Below, piece by piece: positions 23,838-34,047 of a stretch of 64,000 bases of DNA. A model generated the notes under the pieces. The model was given only the letters and a program-made list of their open reading frames with translations. It had not been told where the DNA came from and did no database searches. A program made the position numbers and the translations under genes. The stretch is from Lepidodermella squamata (lineage: Eukaryota > Gastrotricha): NCBI GenBank assembly GCA_047495785.1, contig JBLDXI010000054.1:868001-932000 (forward strand), given 5' to 3'. The first letter of the stretch is position 1; every line of letters starts with the position of its first letter.

Positions 23838-24885
23838 TACCGTCATTTGGGGCAAAATGAACTTTTGGGGCTAATTGGCCAAAAATTGAGGTTTTCACAT
23901 TTTTATCGATAGCTCAAAAACTACAAGATAAAACTTCACAAAAATTTACGGGGACGATTATCAACAAGCCTTTTACAAGCCTGTAAATTTTCAGCCAGGT
24001 ATGTCCCGGAATGAGGTCACAGCATGTTGTTGTTTAAAGGTGAGTTTGGGGAGGTAAAAACGACTCCTCTAAATTGAATTACCTGGAGCCAATCACGAGG
24101 TTTGATGTTCAGATGAAATTTTTTCCTTCGACCATTTTCGTCGTAGATGACAGCAAAAAAAACCGCGACCCCAGGCGATGCACAGGTATGGCTAGGTGAT
24201 TGTGGCCAAATTACCCCATGGAAAACTCAATGATGGGGGCTAATTGGCCACCCTTATCCTTATAATGGGTTTTTAATATTTGATGATTGTGAGGGTTGAA
24301 TGGTCGAGTGGTTGTGATGCGTCATCAGAGCTTGCGAGTGATCTGATGAGCGACGGTTCGAATCCTCATAAAGTAGCATTTTTTTTGCTACGCATTTAAT
24401 TTTTTAATTTTTTCTGTTAATTTTCCATTTTAATTATTCTACTAACACCACGTATCCCAGGCATTTCTTTTGTTCGGGAGGCGTTTAAAAGTTGCTCAGC
24501 AGTAAAACTATCAGAAAAAACGGAGAAACTAATTAAAAATTATTAGTAAAATGGACAATTGAAACCAAAAAATTAAAAATTAAATGCGTAGCAAAAAAAA
24601 TGCTACTTTATGAGGATTCGAACCGTCGCTCATCAGATCACTCAAGTTCTGATGACGCATCACAACCACTCGACCATTCAACCCTCACAATCATCAAATA
24701 TTAAAAACCCATTATAAGGATAAGGGTGGCCAATTAGCCCCAAAACACCTGTCCAATTTGCCCCAAACCTGGGGCAAAATGAGCTTCCTATAAAATCGGA
24801 ATCAGGACCCTCTGAAACGTGTAAAAATGCGAAAAAAACAGGGGGTCATTTTTTTCCCGCGGCCATTTTGCCCCAATTTACGGTA
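23838..24885. mobile_element. TIR transposon (TACCGT ends, TA target duplication) inserted in a receptor exon
   Basis: The left end TACCGTCATTTGGGGCAAAA and the right end (reverse complement TACCGTAAATTGGGGCAAAA) match at 18 of 20 positions. It sits at a TA in the receptor coding exon, and TA flanks both sides. The interior has repeated GGGGCTAATTGGCC-type blocks and a large inverted repeat (24236-24741) whose arms carry tRNA-like Pol III boxes. No transposase frame is visible, so it is non-autonomous. Superfamily uncertain; TA duplication is compatible with Tc1/mariner-type or related transposases. Confidence 0.9.
24236..24741. repeat. Large inverted repeat with tRNA-like (Pol III) boxes in each arm
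   Basis: Arms of roughly 200 bp (about 24236-24450 and 24545-24741) are inverted copies. Each arm holds a box A-like TGGTCGAGTGGTTGTGATGC, a box B GGTTCGAATCC and, 10-20 nt later, a run of eight T. Box A resembles tRNA-Ser/Leu (GGCCGAGTGGTT). A full cloverleaf does not form: the T stem mismatches and a 7-bp stem CATCAGA/TCTGATG replaces a normal anticodon stem. Tandem convergent pseudo-tRNA or SINE-derived units are the best reading. Confidence 0.7.
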
Positions 24886-25768
24886 GTGGTCCCTTGAGCG
24901 GTATAGCCGACTCGAGATTTCTTCAAACGGTCTATGGTTTTGAAAATCTTCCAATAGTTCATCCCCAGGTAGCTTGCAGAACTTGAGAATAGGGTGAAGT
25001 AAAACAGGACGTTGAAAAAGGTGGTGTCAAAGTCTCCTATGAGGCTGTAGTCGAAATCCCCGCAGATCAGAACAGGTTCAGTTGAGTTTCGTTCCTCAAT
25101 TATAAGCAATTTAGCTGAAAACGTATGGTATGGCCACCACGAAAATACAGCACTGTAAAGCATACTCAAACAGAGCAGAAGGAAAGTTACACCCAGTATC
25201 TAAGAGGAAGACAAAGGATAAGGTAAGCTGGAAAAAATTAATGAAATTTCACCTTGAAGCTGTTTGGCTTATAGTTAATCTTGTTGGATGAGATGCAGAG
25301 ACGTCTTTCGTATGAAATCGAAGCTTCAATAAGCAAACCAAACCCACCCGAGCCCCAAACCAGCCAAAGGGACATCGAACAGGCCATAGGGGAAGCTTCC
25401 CACCAGCCTGTTCTTAGGGTGACTAATAGCCCATAGCTATACGAACATGCGAAGATAATATCGCGAATGTGAAGACAGCATGTGAGAATGAGGAAGTCGC
25501 GTTTCACCCGACGTTGAATATACACGATAACGTTAGCGATTGAGGCGATGATTGTGAGGCTAGTGATGATAACGCTTGCAGCAGCCCATCCTATTCGATC
25601 ATCGATGGTTTTTGAAGCGACGTCATGGTAAAAAGAAACAAAGTACGGCTTTGATCGGCCGTAGCCTCGATCAGGCAAATCGACATCGATCCAACCGCCA
25701 TTGAGCACTCGAGCTATCGGATAGCTTGAGTTTGTTGTATTGTTCATTATGTGTTGATAATAGTTCAA

Positions 25769-26732
25769 AAAGCAGATTCGCCGTAAACTGTAAAAGATGA
25801 CACGGTTAGTGATTGCAGCTACGGCGGAAACTTCTATCGTGTTTCAAACATCTGATATATGCGTGCCTCTAGCATCATCTCCCTTTTCTCCTACCCATCG
25901 AGCAGTATAAAATGGGGAATTGTCATGGGAACGAAATCTAAATTGGGAATCTTACAATCCCTCGATAGCAAATGCAAATGCAGTAATCCCTCGATTCTGT
26001 GCATTTTAAATCGATCTATTTCAAAAAGGGAAATACAAACTAATTTTTTCTAAGCAGATGATCGGTGCCACCTTCTTAATTTGTGAGGCCTCCAGTTTTT
26101 TCATCTTTTGGCAATCACCTTTCTGATATTTCCGAACGAGCCTGGGTGGTAGCGTCGAGTTCCAATGATTCAGGTTGCGATCTTGGATCTCGGAGCTGCG
26201 AGGGATGGACAACATATTTTTGCTGTATTTGGCAAAATGACCAGTCAAGATGACAAGAAAAACTAAGAAAGCAAACTTAGAATCTTTGAGTGAACAAGAG
26301 CTAATAATTATGAATCACTATGAATGCACTTTTTGCGAAGTGATGATTCATAATTTTTGCAAAAAGATCACTAAGATCTAAGACTCAATTCCCTTCAAGT
26401 CTCAAGTCAACATACTTTTTGCCGTTTTGTGGAAAACACAAAAAATTAGCTAAAGCTCTCCTTTTACTTGATAAAGGTCATAAATTTAATAGGACGTGAA
26501 CAAATTTGTTACTAAACTTTATTTCGAGAAATAAATGCTGCAACCGGGTTGGGAGAAATTTATACTTGGATAAATGATCATGTTCTTTGGTCTACTGAAT
26601 GCCGTTAAAGAAAGCAACGTTTCTGTTAGAGTTTAAAAGTTTAAATGATTCACAAGAAGGCTAACAAGAAGGAAGAATTAACGTATTTGTCAGTAAACGT
26701 TTGAGTAAATTGCGGCTGCCTGGATCAAGCGT
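25769..26732. other. Intergenic region, nothing recognised
   Basis: AT-rich sequence with short frames only. No repeat or gene signal identified on either strand. Confidence 0.4.
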
Positions 26733-27918
26733 TCACAATTTTTTCATCGGTGTTGAGGATGGAAAAATCTTTGTTGCGGCAGCATGACCCTTATTATTTT
26801 GCAAGAACTGATACAGCTTGAGCATCGCAAACGAAACAAAGCAATGGTCGAAATGCATGATAACATTCTCCATATTGCAGTGCCATCCGTCGAGAAAGCC
26901 CATGAAAGTGAACGCACAAGTTGCATGCATATTCAAATCCGGTTCTTCTGTCAAAAGCTCCACGGCAACCGAAGGAGCGTTGAAGCCCTTATTAACGTGG
27001 TGCATCAGACGATGCCAGCCGGCAAACAAGGTAGCCAATATACCAATGCGAGCTACTCGGAGTGACATCTTGCTAGCCTCCTGGCCTGTTGCAGCTTGCC
27101 AAATTTTCGGCAATAGCGGGCATAATGAAAATAAACCCAAGAGGAGCAGAGCTACAAGTGAATTAAATTAGGATTTCAGTAGTGGAAATTCGAAATTGAG
27201 AAATCTTACAGCATATTACCGTGCCAATGTAGGACTCGGTGATATATAGTAGTTCGAGGATACGATCTTCCACTCGGCCATCGGGTAGTTTTGTTACTAG
27301 CTGGTGAATACCATCTGAAAATTCACCACATGCCTCACAGCGGAACAATGCCAGCGAAAAAACGGCCAGTGTTCCCGATAGTATAACGACCAAACCACTG
27401 AAAATTCGACTTGATGAAACATGCAAGTAGCCATTCTCAGGCGTGGACGCTGCATATCGAATCATCGGCTCCCACACAATGGCTAGAGCAAGAATTTCTT
27501 GATATGACGTCGTAGCAGTTTTCACGAATTTGACAAGAAAAAAGAAGAAAATGCACAAAGTTTGGCCCGCCAGGCCTTTGTAGCGGACGATGTGCGACTC
27601 CTGTCGAAATAACTCAAGGCTCCTGTTGAAACTGAAAAAAATCATGACCCTCAAGAGCTTCCGTAGAACTCCGAAAAACTGATACGTGACTTGCCATCCA
27701 AGATGGCATTCGCTGAATTCTTCGTCCCATTGTGAAGATATTTTGCGAAGTTGAGCTGTGACACTGCGCGCTGCAACTATGCAAGTCATAGCTACAACAG
27801 CAGCTTCCGTTGGTTCGATCACCCCATGCAAAACAAGCCTATACGGCCAGTCATCGCACCCATCGGCGAAGCAGTAACAAGGACGCAGACTTATCGTGCT
27901 ATTAACTTCGATTTTCAT
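26733..27918 (-). CDS. Multi-pass membrane protein of unknown family
   Basis: Two exons, 27918-27210 and 27151-26733, joined by a 58-nt intron (TGC T|GTAAGA...TTGTAG|CT), encode 375 residues. Hydrophobic segments lie near residues 40-55, 85-100, 120-140, 170-195 (GLVVILSGTLAVFSLALF), 230-250 (LLLLGLFSLCPLL) and 290-320, so several passes are likely. The N-terminal region has clustered cysteines (PCYCFADGCDDWPYR), and CEAC lies after the fourth segment. The arrangement recalls arthropod or nematode chemoreceptor-like proteins, but no signature is present. Splice phases match, and downstream of the donor the unspliced frame is poor coding sequence. Function unknown. Confidence 0.6.
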
Positions 27919-28962
27919 TATAGATATTGCTGAAATGAATGAAATGTATACACTATTTTCTATTTTTTACTGTTAAACTTGTAGCGAAGCGATAAGGCAC
28001 GTGCGAACAAAACAATGTAACTGATTTTTTGTAATTAATTTCGCACGTAATCAAAATTTGATCAATTATCACTAATTCATAGAAAATCTTAATTCTTATC
28101 AGAGATTTTCGTGAGGTTTAACCGGATTCAAGAAACGAGGCGTGCTTTTGTGAAGGAAATGCTTGCCTTGTTTAACACTATCAATTTCCAAAGCGAAGTT
28201 ATGAGCCATTTTCGGCACGTTTCCATCCCGCTGTTATTCGGCCATTTCAATCTGATGGGGATGATCTCCACCACTTAACTGATACCACGGTGGCACCAAC
28301 GTTCATTCAAATATGGATTAGGAAATATGGACATCGCAACACGGGAACAGAAAATTAATATCATAAATCATAACGTTGGCTATTGCGGAATAGTCCACGT
28401 CCAACCAAAACCTTTTGAAATATCGAGTAACATATTTTTAATAAAAAGTAAAAATACCGAAAGAAATCCTGTTCGGCTATGATTGGAGGTCACAATATAT
28501 GCAAGGATATTTTTTCACTGATTGGCTTTATCGCGCAATAGGAAAAGGTGGTTGTGAATATCTTACAAATGTGAAAATCCACTCAAGTCCACATGCGCCT
28601 TTCCCACGCAGAAAACACCTCTTCTTTTCTCTGATCTCATAATTACACTCATAATTACCCTCAATACTCGTTTTCACTAGGAAAAGTGTATTGTAGGACA
28701 ATCGGAGCGCCATAACGACACAAGAATGTGTTAATTAGTCAATTATCTGGAACGGGCAGAACCCATTCATTCATCGATTTTGACCACAATTGCCGCTGCA
28801 TTGGCAAACATGAAACATGTATTTTTAATATACAGGAATCCGATTTCCTATGCATGTGATACGCTACGGGAGGCTGAAATGCCGAGTAACAATAATCATG
28901 CTTTGTTTGAGCAGCAATTTGCGTTGCCCCTGGCCCCGTTCTAGGAGACGCCATTCGAAATA
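27919..28962. other. Intergenic region between divergent genes
   Basis: The membrane protein (-) and the Cys-loop gene (+) diverge from here, so it should hold both promoters. No specific element recognised. Confidence 0.4.
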
Positions 28963-30137
28963 ATGTATCTCTTGATCGTTCTTTTTCGCCTCGCAGTCGC
29001 TGATGACCTTGACATTATAGAACCGTTAAGCGTCGATCTACTCAGGAAATGCCCATTACTATCTAAACAGACCTATGCACCCAACTGCACAAACGCTGCT
29101 GCTTGCTCGCCGATGATGGTGCAACCAAACATGAAACTAGCAAGATTCCACGATATCAGCGACGTTGAAGAGTCGTTCAAACTGTCTGGCTTTCTCAATC
29201 TGCAATGGCAGATATCTTGCGAGGGAATATCAGTCAAGGATAACATAACCTTCTTCAGCTGGGAGAACATCATCTGGCAACCCCATGTCATTCATAAGAA
29301 CACAGTTGATGGCAATGGAATGGAGGGGTACGACAATTACTTATTTGTCCAGCAAATTCCCGGCACGAAAACGCTGCAGTTCGGGGCATTCTTTATCGGC
29401 GTATTCAACTCTATTTGCGATTTGGACCTGCAAATGTTCCCGTTTGATACCCAGGAATGCTTCATTGAGTTCGCGCTACTCGAAGACCCCTCAGCTGTGT
29501 TATTCGATCAAGCTGAACTGGCTGATATTTCTACGATTGATTACGTTGGAGATGACAGAGAATGGAAAATACTGAGAGGAAGTGCTGCTTTAGATCAGTG
29601 GCATAACTTAAGCGCAGTGGTCAGGTAATACTTAGCAATCAATCTGAATTATGCTCCTGAAAGTTTCTTTCACTCAGGTTCACTTTCGTGTTCAAACGAG
29701 ATCCTACGTACTACGTCAATAACCTGATGATCCCTACGTCTCTTCTATCAGGCCTGGGGGTTGCCGCGTTTTTCCTTGAACCAGATGAAGCTGATAGATC
29801 GATTTTTGTAGTCACGATCATGTTAGCCCTCATGGTTTCTGCCGATACTGTGCTGAGTTATGTTCCAGTCAAACCTATTCGAATGTTGTTATGCAATTTC
29901 ACCCACTTGCTATCCTTGCTATGCTGGATCATCACTATCTATGACATGGCGATTTGCCACTTCTTCAAATCGAAGACGCTGTTGAAAAGGGAAGTCAAAG
30001 TAGCCCCATCATCATCAACAAGTGGCAGCGCCACTATCACTATTGGGCGACTTCTAGACATCATTGTTGGAGTTACAGCTGCTCTGGCCTATATTGGCAT
30101 TAATTGCTACGGCATTATTGCAGCTACGAATAATTAA
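28963..30137 (+). CDS. Cys-loop ligand-gated ion channel subunit
   Basis: Exons 28963-29624 and 29678-30137 (53-nt intron GTAATA...CACTCAG) give 373 residues. Signal peptide MYLLIVLFRLAVA. The extracellular domain contains the diagnostic loop C-DLDLQMFPFDTQE-C (13 residues between cysteines) and preceding loop sequence WQPHVIHKNT. Four helices follow: TM1 (LLSGLGVAAFFL), TM2 (IFVVTIMLALMVSADTVLSY), TM3 (LLCNFTHLLSLLCWIITIYDM) and TM4 (LLDIIVGVTAALAYIGINCYG). The TM3-TM4 loop is very short (about 35 residues). The extracellular VKP-P-D segment before TM1 is FKRDPTYYVNNLMIPT, the usual pre-M1 pattern. TM2 lacks the usual pore pattern with Ser/Thr rings, so ion selectivity cannot be assigned. 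Confidence 0.88.
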
Positions 30138-30903
30138 ACCAGCGTGTACCAATGTTAAGATGCCATATTATTTATATATTTGTTCAAAGTATTCCGTGAA
30201 TGCAGTGAATGAAAATCCGAAGTAGTGCGAAGTAGGATCCGGGAGCTGAGGTGTTTTCTACTTGATTTCTATGACCCAGCCCAAGAAACCAAAGGGTAAC
30301 CCCTGTGGTTCTTTCAGCCTTCCTCTGAACCCCTACACCCTGCTTTGGATTAAACCTGGATCTTGTGGATTTCCGAGTAGAGACACGGGTGTTGCCAAGA
30401 GAAATCGGCTAAGAGAATGCACTGACGCTACTCAGTCTTCCGCGTCTTCTGTAGGACTGTTTGAAATTTTATTAAAAATCGAGCATTCATAGTGTGAAAA
30501 GTAGTGGGTAATGGCGAAAAAATTGAAATATAAAAATAAAGGAATTTGATCATCCATTCCAACAGTCGGATCTATTACGGTTGCCGAAATATCGGAAAGT
30601 CCATCGATAAACAAAATCGACACAAATAAAACAAACATTCATATTTGGGTTGTAACACAGCTAAAAATTCAAAAAGATGATTTTCTACAAAGCACTCATA
30701 ATTGTCACATGAAATTATGAAATCAGCGCGATAGGACTTCTGAAAAAATATCGAAATCTAGTGTTTTTTCTTCCTGGATGAGAAATTTTACTCTTCCATG
30801 GTGCAATATTACTCGTCACGGAATTATGATTCAGAATTATATACATTTAGTGAGCTAACAAGATGAGTAAAGTGGTAAAGTAGCCATGGTCCAGCGATTT
30901 CAG
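30138..30903. other. 3' flank of the first LamG-EGF unit; dispersed repeat
   Basis: Homologous to 53396-54640 downstream of the third unit. GAGACACGGGTGTTGCCAAG... (30370-30460) recurs at 53396-53480, and the AATTCAAAAAGATGA block near 30665 recurs near 54390 and 48110. No gene. Confidence 0.6.
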
Positions 30904-32469
30904 TCATGGGCGAATTATATTGAAATCGGCACAGAAGTCGTAGCATTTATTGTCGCGAATACACCCACATTTTCGTTCTTCGAAAATGGGTATAGTGGGA
31001 AAATTAAATCGAATCGAGAATCACTCACTGTATTGGCATCTGGGCGGTTTGTATGGAGGTACGCATGTGCACTGATCTGGCCCAGTGCATGTTCCGCCAT
31101 TCATGCATGGTTCGGCACATATTCCTACAATTCAAAAAGGTCTGCTGAAGGGCTCAAATTGATGAAAATCAAACCTAAGCATTGTTCGCCAGTGTAGCCA
31201 GGCATGCAGGTGCATTGGTAATTCAAGGGGTTAGCTAGGTTGCTAGTACAGGTGTTGGGCAGACAGTTAGGGGAGCATTTTACACCTGGGCACAAAACTG
31301 TCATTCAAGCTTCCAATGTGAAGCAAATTACTGTTGATGAATTCGCACTGATTGCTCAGCGTCACCAATTGACTGTTGTTGATAGCTTCCCTTTGGAAGG
31401 AGAAGCAGGCTGCATTTATTGTTCCGTAGTTGAGCGGAGCGACCACGCTGGGTATGATCGGAATAGAAAAATATGTTAATACATACTGAGGTATTATTGA
31501 AATGTAAGCTCATGTTTAATGGTAGCGTGTGAAATGAATTGGAGTGACAGGTAGAAACGGCCACGATTGGCCACGTTTCTGAGTAATCCAAATCGTTCTT
31601 CTATTGTGTTCGTCCCGACTAAATTTTCTAAGAATTTGAATAAAGTCGAACATTTATAAGGAGATAATCTATATTCCTTGTATTTCTACGAATACATGTC
31701 AATCTACGCAACCCGAGGCAAAACATTAAATGTTTAGGGAGCCTCATTCTGATTTAGAAATTGTAGGCTACAAAGATTTCGCTGTCTGAAGCGTTCAAAA
31801 AGCCCCATAACTAACTCAATAGGCCGAGAATGTCACTTACCGAGTTCCTATTTTTATTGAATTCAAAGCCGTAGCACTTCCGATGAAACCAGGGAAGTCA
31901 GACTTGCCACAGAATAGAATCGATGAATTCGTTGTTTTGTTGAATGATATCGCAACGAATTGCCACGTGGTTAGCGGGCAGGGAACTATCACCCCTGTTG
32001 AATTGCCCGATGCGTAGCAGGTAACATGAGTTGCGTTCACCTGCCAACAACCTGCTCCCACTGCCATCCCAGTAACTGCATACTCGAATAGTGGACAGTT
32101 ATAGTTTAGGCAAAACGATTTGAGCCAAATGCCAATTGTAAATGACGTGCTTCCACCGAATGCAGAACTTGAGAAATAGACATTGCTGTTATTGTCATTG
32201 CGATTCAGTGATTTGGCGCCAGTGTCATAAGTAAATGGGCCGTCGGTGTCGTATATAGACCCCAAGTAATTGGCTTGTATTAGCCCACTGAAATTAGACC
32301 CGCTGATATCGTTTTTACCCCAAAATCCATTCAAAGGCCAGTATCCGATAGTATTCGGAATATTCGCAGAAACGATGTTGTTTCTTAGTTGCTGGACAAT
32401 CGACTGCGCTAAGCACGTCTGATACAGATTCAATAAAGCGAAAATAATTACCGTCTTAATCATTTTCAA
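30904..32469 (-). CDS. Secreted LamG-EGF-EGF protein, copy 1 of 3
   Basis: Five exons (32469-31841, 31447-31332, 31297-31175, 31124-31029, 30977-30904) give 345 residues, with phases agreeing throughout; introns 393, 34, 50 and 51 nt. Signal peptide MIKTVIIFALLNLYQTCLA. A concanavalin-like LamG jellyroll domain follows (GYWPLNGFWGKND, SFTIGIWLKSFC, WQFVAISFNKTTNSSILF). Then come two EGF-like modules (CSPNCLPNTC...CTCMPGYTGEQC and CAEPCMNGGTC...CTCVPPYKPPRC) and a short cysteine-rich tail (KCGCIRDNKCYDFC). The exon model rests on identical splice sites in three copies and a conserved N-glycosylation site. Its 5' end faces the GABA-B-like receptor at 34048, 1.6 kb away. Probably secreted or matrix protein; partner unknown. 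Confidence 0.82.
31298..31331 (-). other. 34-nt intron in LamG-EGF copy 1
   Basis: ATC AAC A|GTAATTTGC...TGACAG|TT TTG TGC. The same intron is 34 nt in copy 2 (48804-48837) and 38 nt in copy 3 (55037-55074). Without it the EGF reading frame is broken in all copies. Inference from frame and conservation. Confidence 0.6.
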
Positions 32470-32550
32470 TGATTGAAATGGTAGTGATTGGAGTAAAATG
32501 CGCCATTTTTAGTTCGCTTTTTTCCAGGCATTTATGTCAGAGCCTCAATT

Positions 32551-32630
32551 TACCTAGACGTAGTTGATCGATATTCACAACAAAAGATATTTATCAACAA
32601 AAACGTGTCGCTAGCAGTTGCCATAACAGG
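32551..32630 (-). promoter_or_regulatory. Conserved upstream block of LamG-EGF copy 1
   Basis: GACGTAGTTGATCGATATTC and TATCAACAAAAACGTGT...GCTAGCAGTTGCCATAACAGG, about 85-160 bp before the start codon, recur at the same place upstream of copies 2 and 3. Conserved spacing makes it a promoter candidate; duplication age alone could also explain it. Confidence 0.45.
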
Positions 32631-32855
32631 AGAAAATATATGTCTACTAAGAACCTGAAACCATACCGAGCCTCCCCGAATCGATGCCCGAATCATTTCA
32701 AACCAAATGATAATATCGCTAATTATTCATTGTCCGTTAAAACTGGCATGCCTGGAGGATTAGGCTTTCACTCACTATTGATCCTTTCATCTCGGCACAA
32801 AACTGGTTCAGTGTTACGACGAGAGACAATAAAGTGTGTCTTGAGCTGCTCCATT

Positions 32856-33226
32856 GGGTCCCCTACAGAGCAGCAGGCTTAAAAGCAGGGCAAACGCACT
32901 AAACAGTCCTCCCAGCAGGCGCTCAGGCTTAGCCTCTGATTTTCAACTAATGGACTAACATAATGGCCAGCCATTCCAGCCACACCAAAAATTGAGGAGC
33001 ATAAGTCATGAAAATTCCGTAATGTAGCTCAGACCTCAATTTGGTCGAAAAAGCCAATTTTCGAGAATTTTCCAAAATTCATAAGCCGGGCCCTTACAGT
33101 TACGATGAGCCCATATTCAGAAAATTACGCCGATTTTATCGTAATTAATTCGATTTACTGTTGCGTGGCGTTTGCACCGCTTTTGAGTTTATCCTGCTTT
33201 GAAGCTTGCTGCTCTGTGGGGGACCC
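32856..33226. mobile_element. hAT-type MITE with 8-bp target duplication
   Basis: Ends GGGTCCCCTACAGAGCAGCA and its reverse complement (GGGTCCCCCACAGAGCAGCA) differ at one position in 20. Both sides are flanked by the same 8 bp, GCTCCATT (32848-32855 and 33227-33234). The 371-bp body codes for nothing. 8-bp duplications are typical of hAT transposases. The third duplicated unit lacks it at the equivalent place (near 57020). Confidence 0.88.
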
Positions 33227-33728
33227 GCTCCATTGCTTGGGAAGCTAAATTGCTATGATTCTTCCACAGGTTTTTTTCGAATTCTTCGAAGATTGAGGCA
33301 GCTTCAAATCTATGCAACATGTCGTACACGTGCTAAAAGTTACTGTCTGATTTTTTATTAATTGTCTATACTCTCCTCTCACTCCTGTCTCACTCATGGT
33401 TGGAAAATTTAAAAAAAGATCTGAAGCCAGTTTTGAACCTGTTTTGAACAGACCATGCGAGTCCCGCGCATACGATAACACCGCGATAATGTACTCTTTA
33501 TTATATTGCTCTCGACCCAGCGCACAGTAATATAGATGTCCCCAGAATCATGTCATTGCCGTTGCCGCGGAAAATACGTGAGAACGCAGGCGAAAAGGCT
33601 TTAAGCTAATTAATAAGAGAACCTTTTTCGCACTTCGCGGCGCTTTACGTCTTTTCTTCCTCGTCGCAAACATATTCAAGGATTGCACTTTAAATGGTCT
33701 ACATGTGGGGCCGGTTGATGTTGTTGAT

Positions 33729-33800
33729 GCGGAGTATACGTGGGTTACGTGGGCGAATGATTTCAAGCTAATTACAGTAAAGGTAAGCTATCGTTCTGAA
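33729..33800 (+). promoter_or_regulatory. Conserved block upstream of the GABA-B-like receptor at 34048
   Basis: GCGGAGTATACGTGGGTTAC and TTTCAAGCTA followed by an AAGGTAA motif recur at 57734-57806 upstream of the paralogous receptor and in decayed form at 51715-51880. AAGGTAAGCTATC is also a plausible 5' splice site, so this may be a 5' UTR exon. Confidence 0.45.
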
Positions 33801-34047
33801 AGAGCGATCGCATCCTTCAAAACGACGGTATCGAAACCGTTCCCCACCGCTCGAGCTAATTGGTGACGTGCTTTCCGACACCTGGAAAAACGATAGGTGA
33901 CTAGTTGAGTTTGAAGTTTGACGGGTCGAGAATATGTTAATGGAATCCAGCGAAAATTAGCACAACAACCCTTGCGATCATACAACTCGGTGAATTAGTC
34001 TTATCACTTCATCAGTTCGCAATATTTTCGTGAAATTTAAAAGGGCT

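Larger units (their letters stand above)
23476..25768 (-). pseudogene. Rhodopsin-like 7TM receptor split by a transposon
   Basis: Exon 1 is 25768-25253 (N-terminal NxS sites, DLPDRGYGRSKPYFV, SYERRLCISSNKINYKPNSFK). After a 52-nt intron (25252-25201), exon 2 begins at 25199/25200 (LGVTFLLLCLSML ... ICGDFDYS ... INYWKIFKTIDRL type segment). The exon is interrupted at 24885 inside the third intracellular loop by a 1.05-kb TIR element and resumes at 23837 (TSLYSTARSAAGLAEWQ) through TM6-TM7 to the stop at 23476. In the paralogues this stretch is one continuous exon. Removing the element plus one TA restores an open frame, so the gene was intact until the insertion. Unless the element is spliced out, the product stops early. 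Confidence 0.85.

Noticed and set aside
24298-24372. tRNA-Ser/Leu gene
   Set aside because: Box A and box B are present but the T stem and anticodon stem do not pair, and the sequence is one arm of a transposon palindrome.
31837-32469. LamG gene as a single-exon 210-residue protein
   Set aside because: The frame ends in a GTAAGT donor, and three copies share downstream EGF exons in matching phase.
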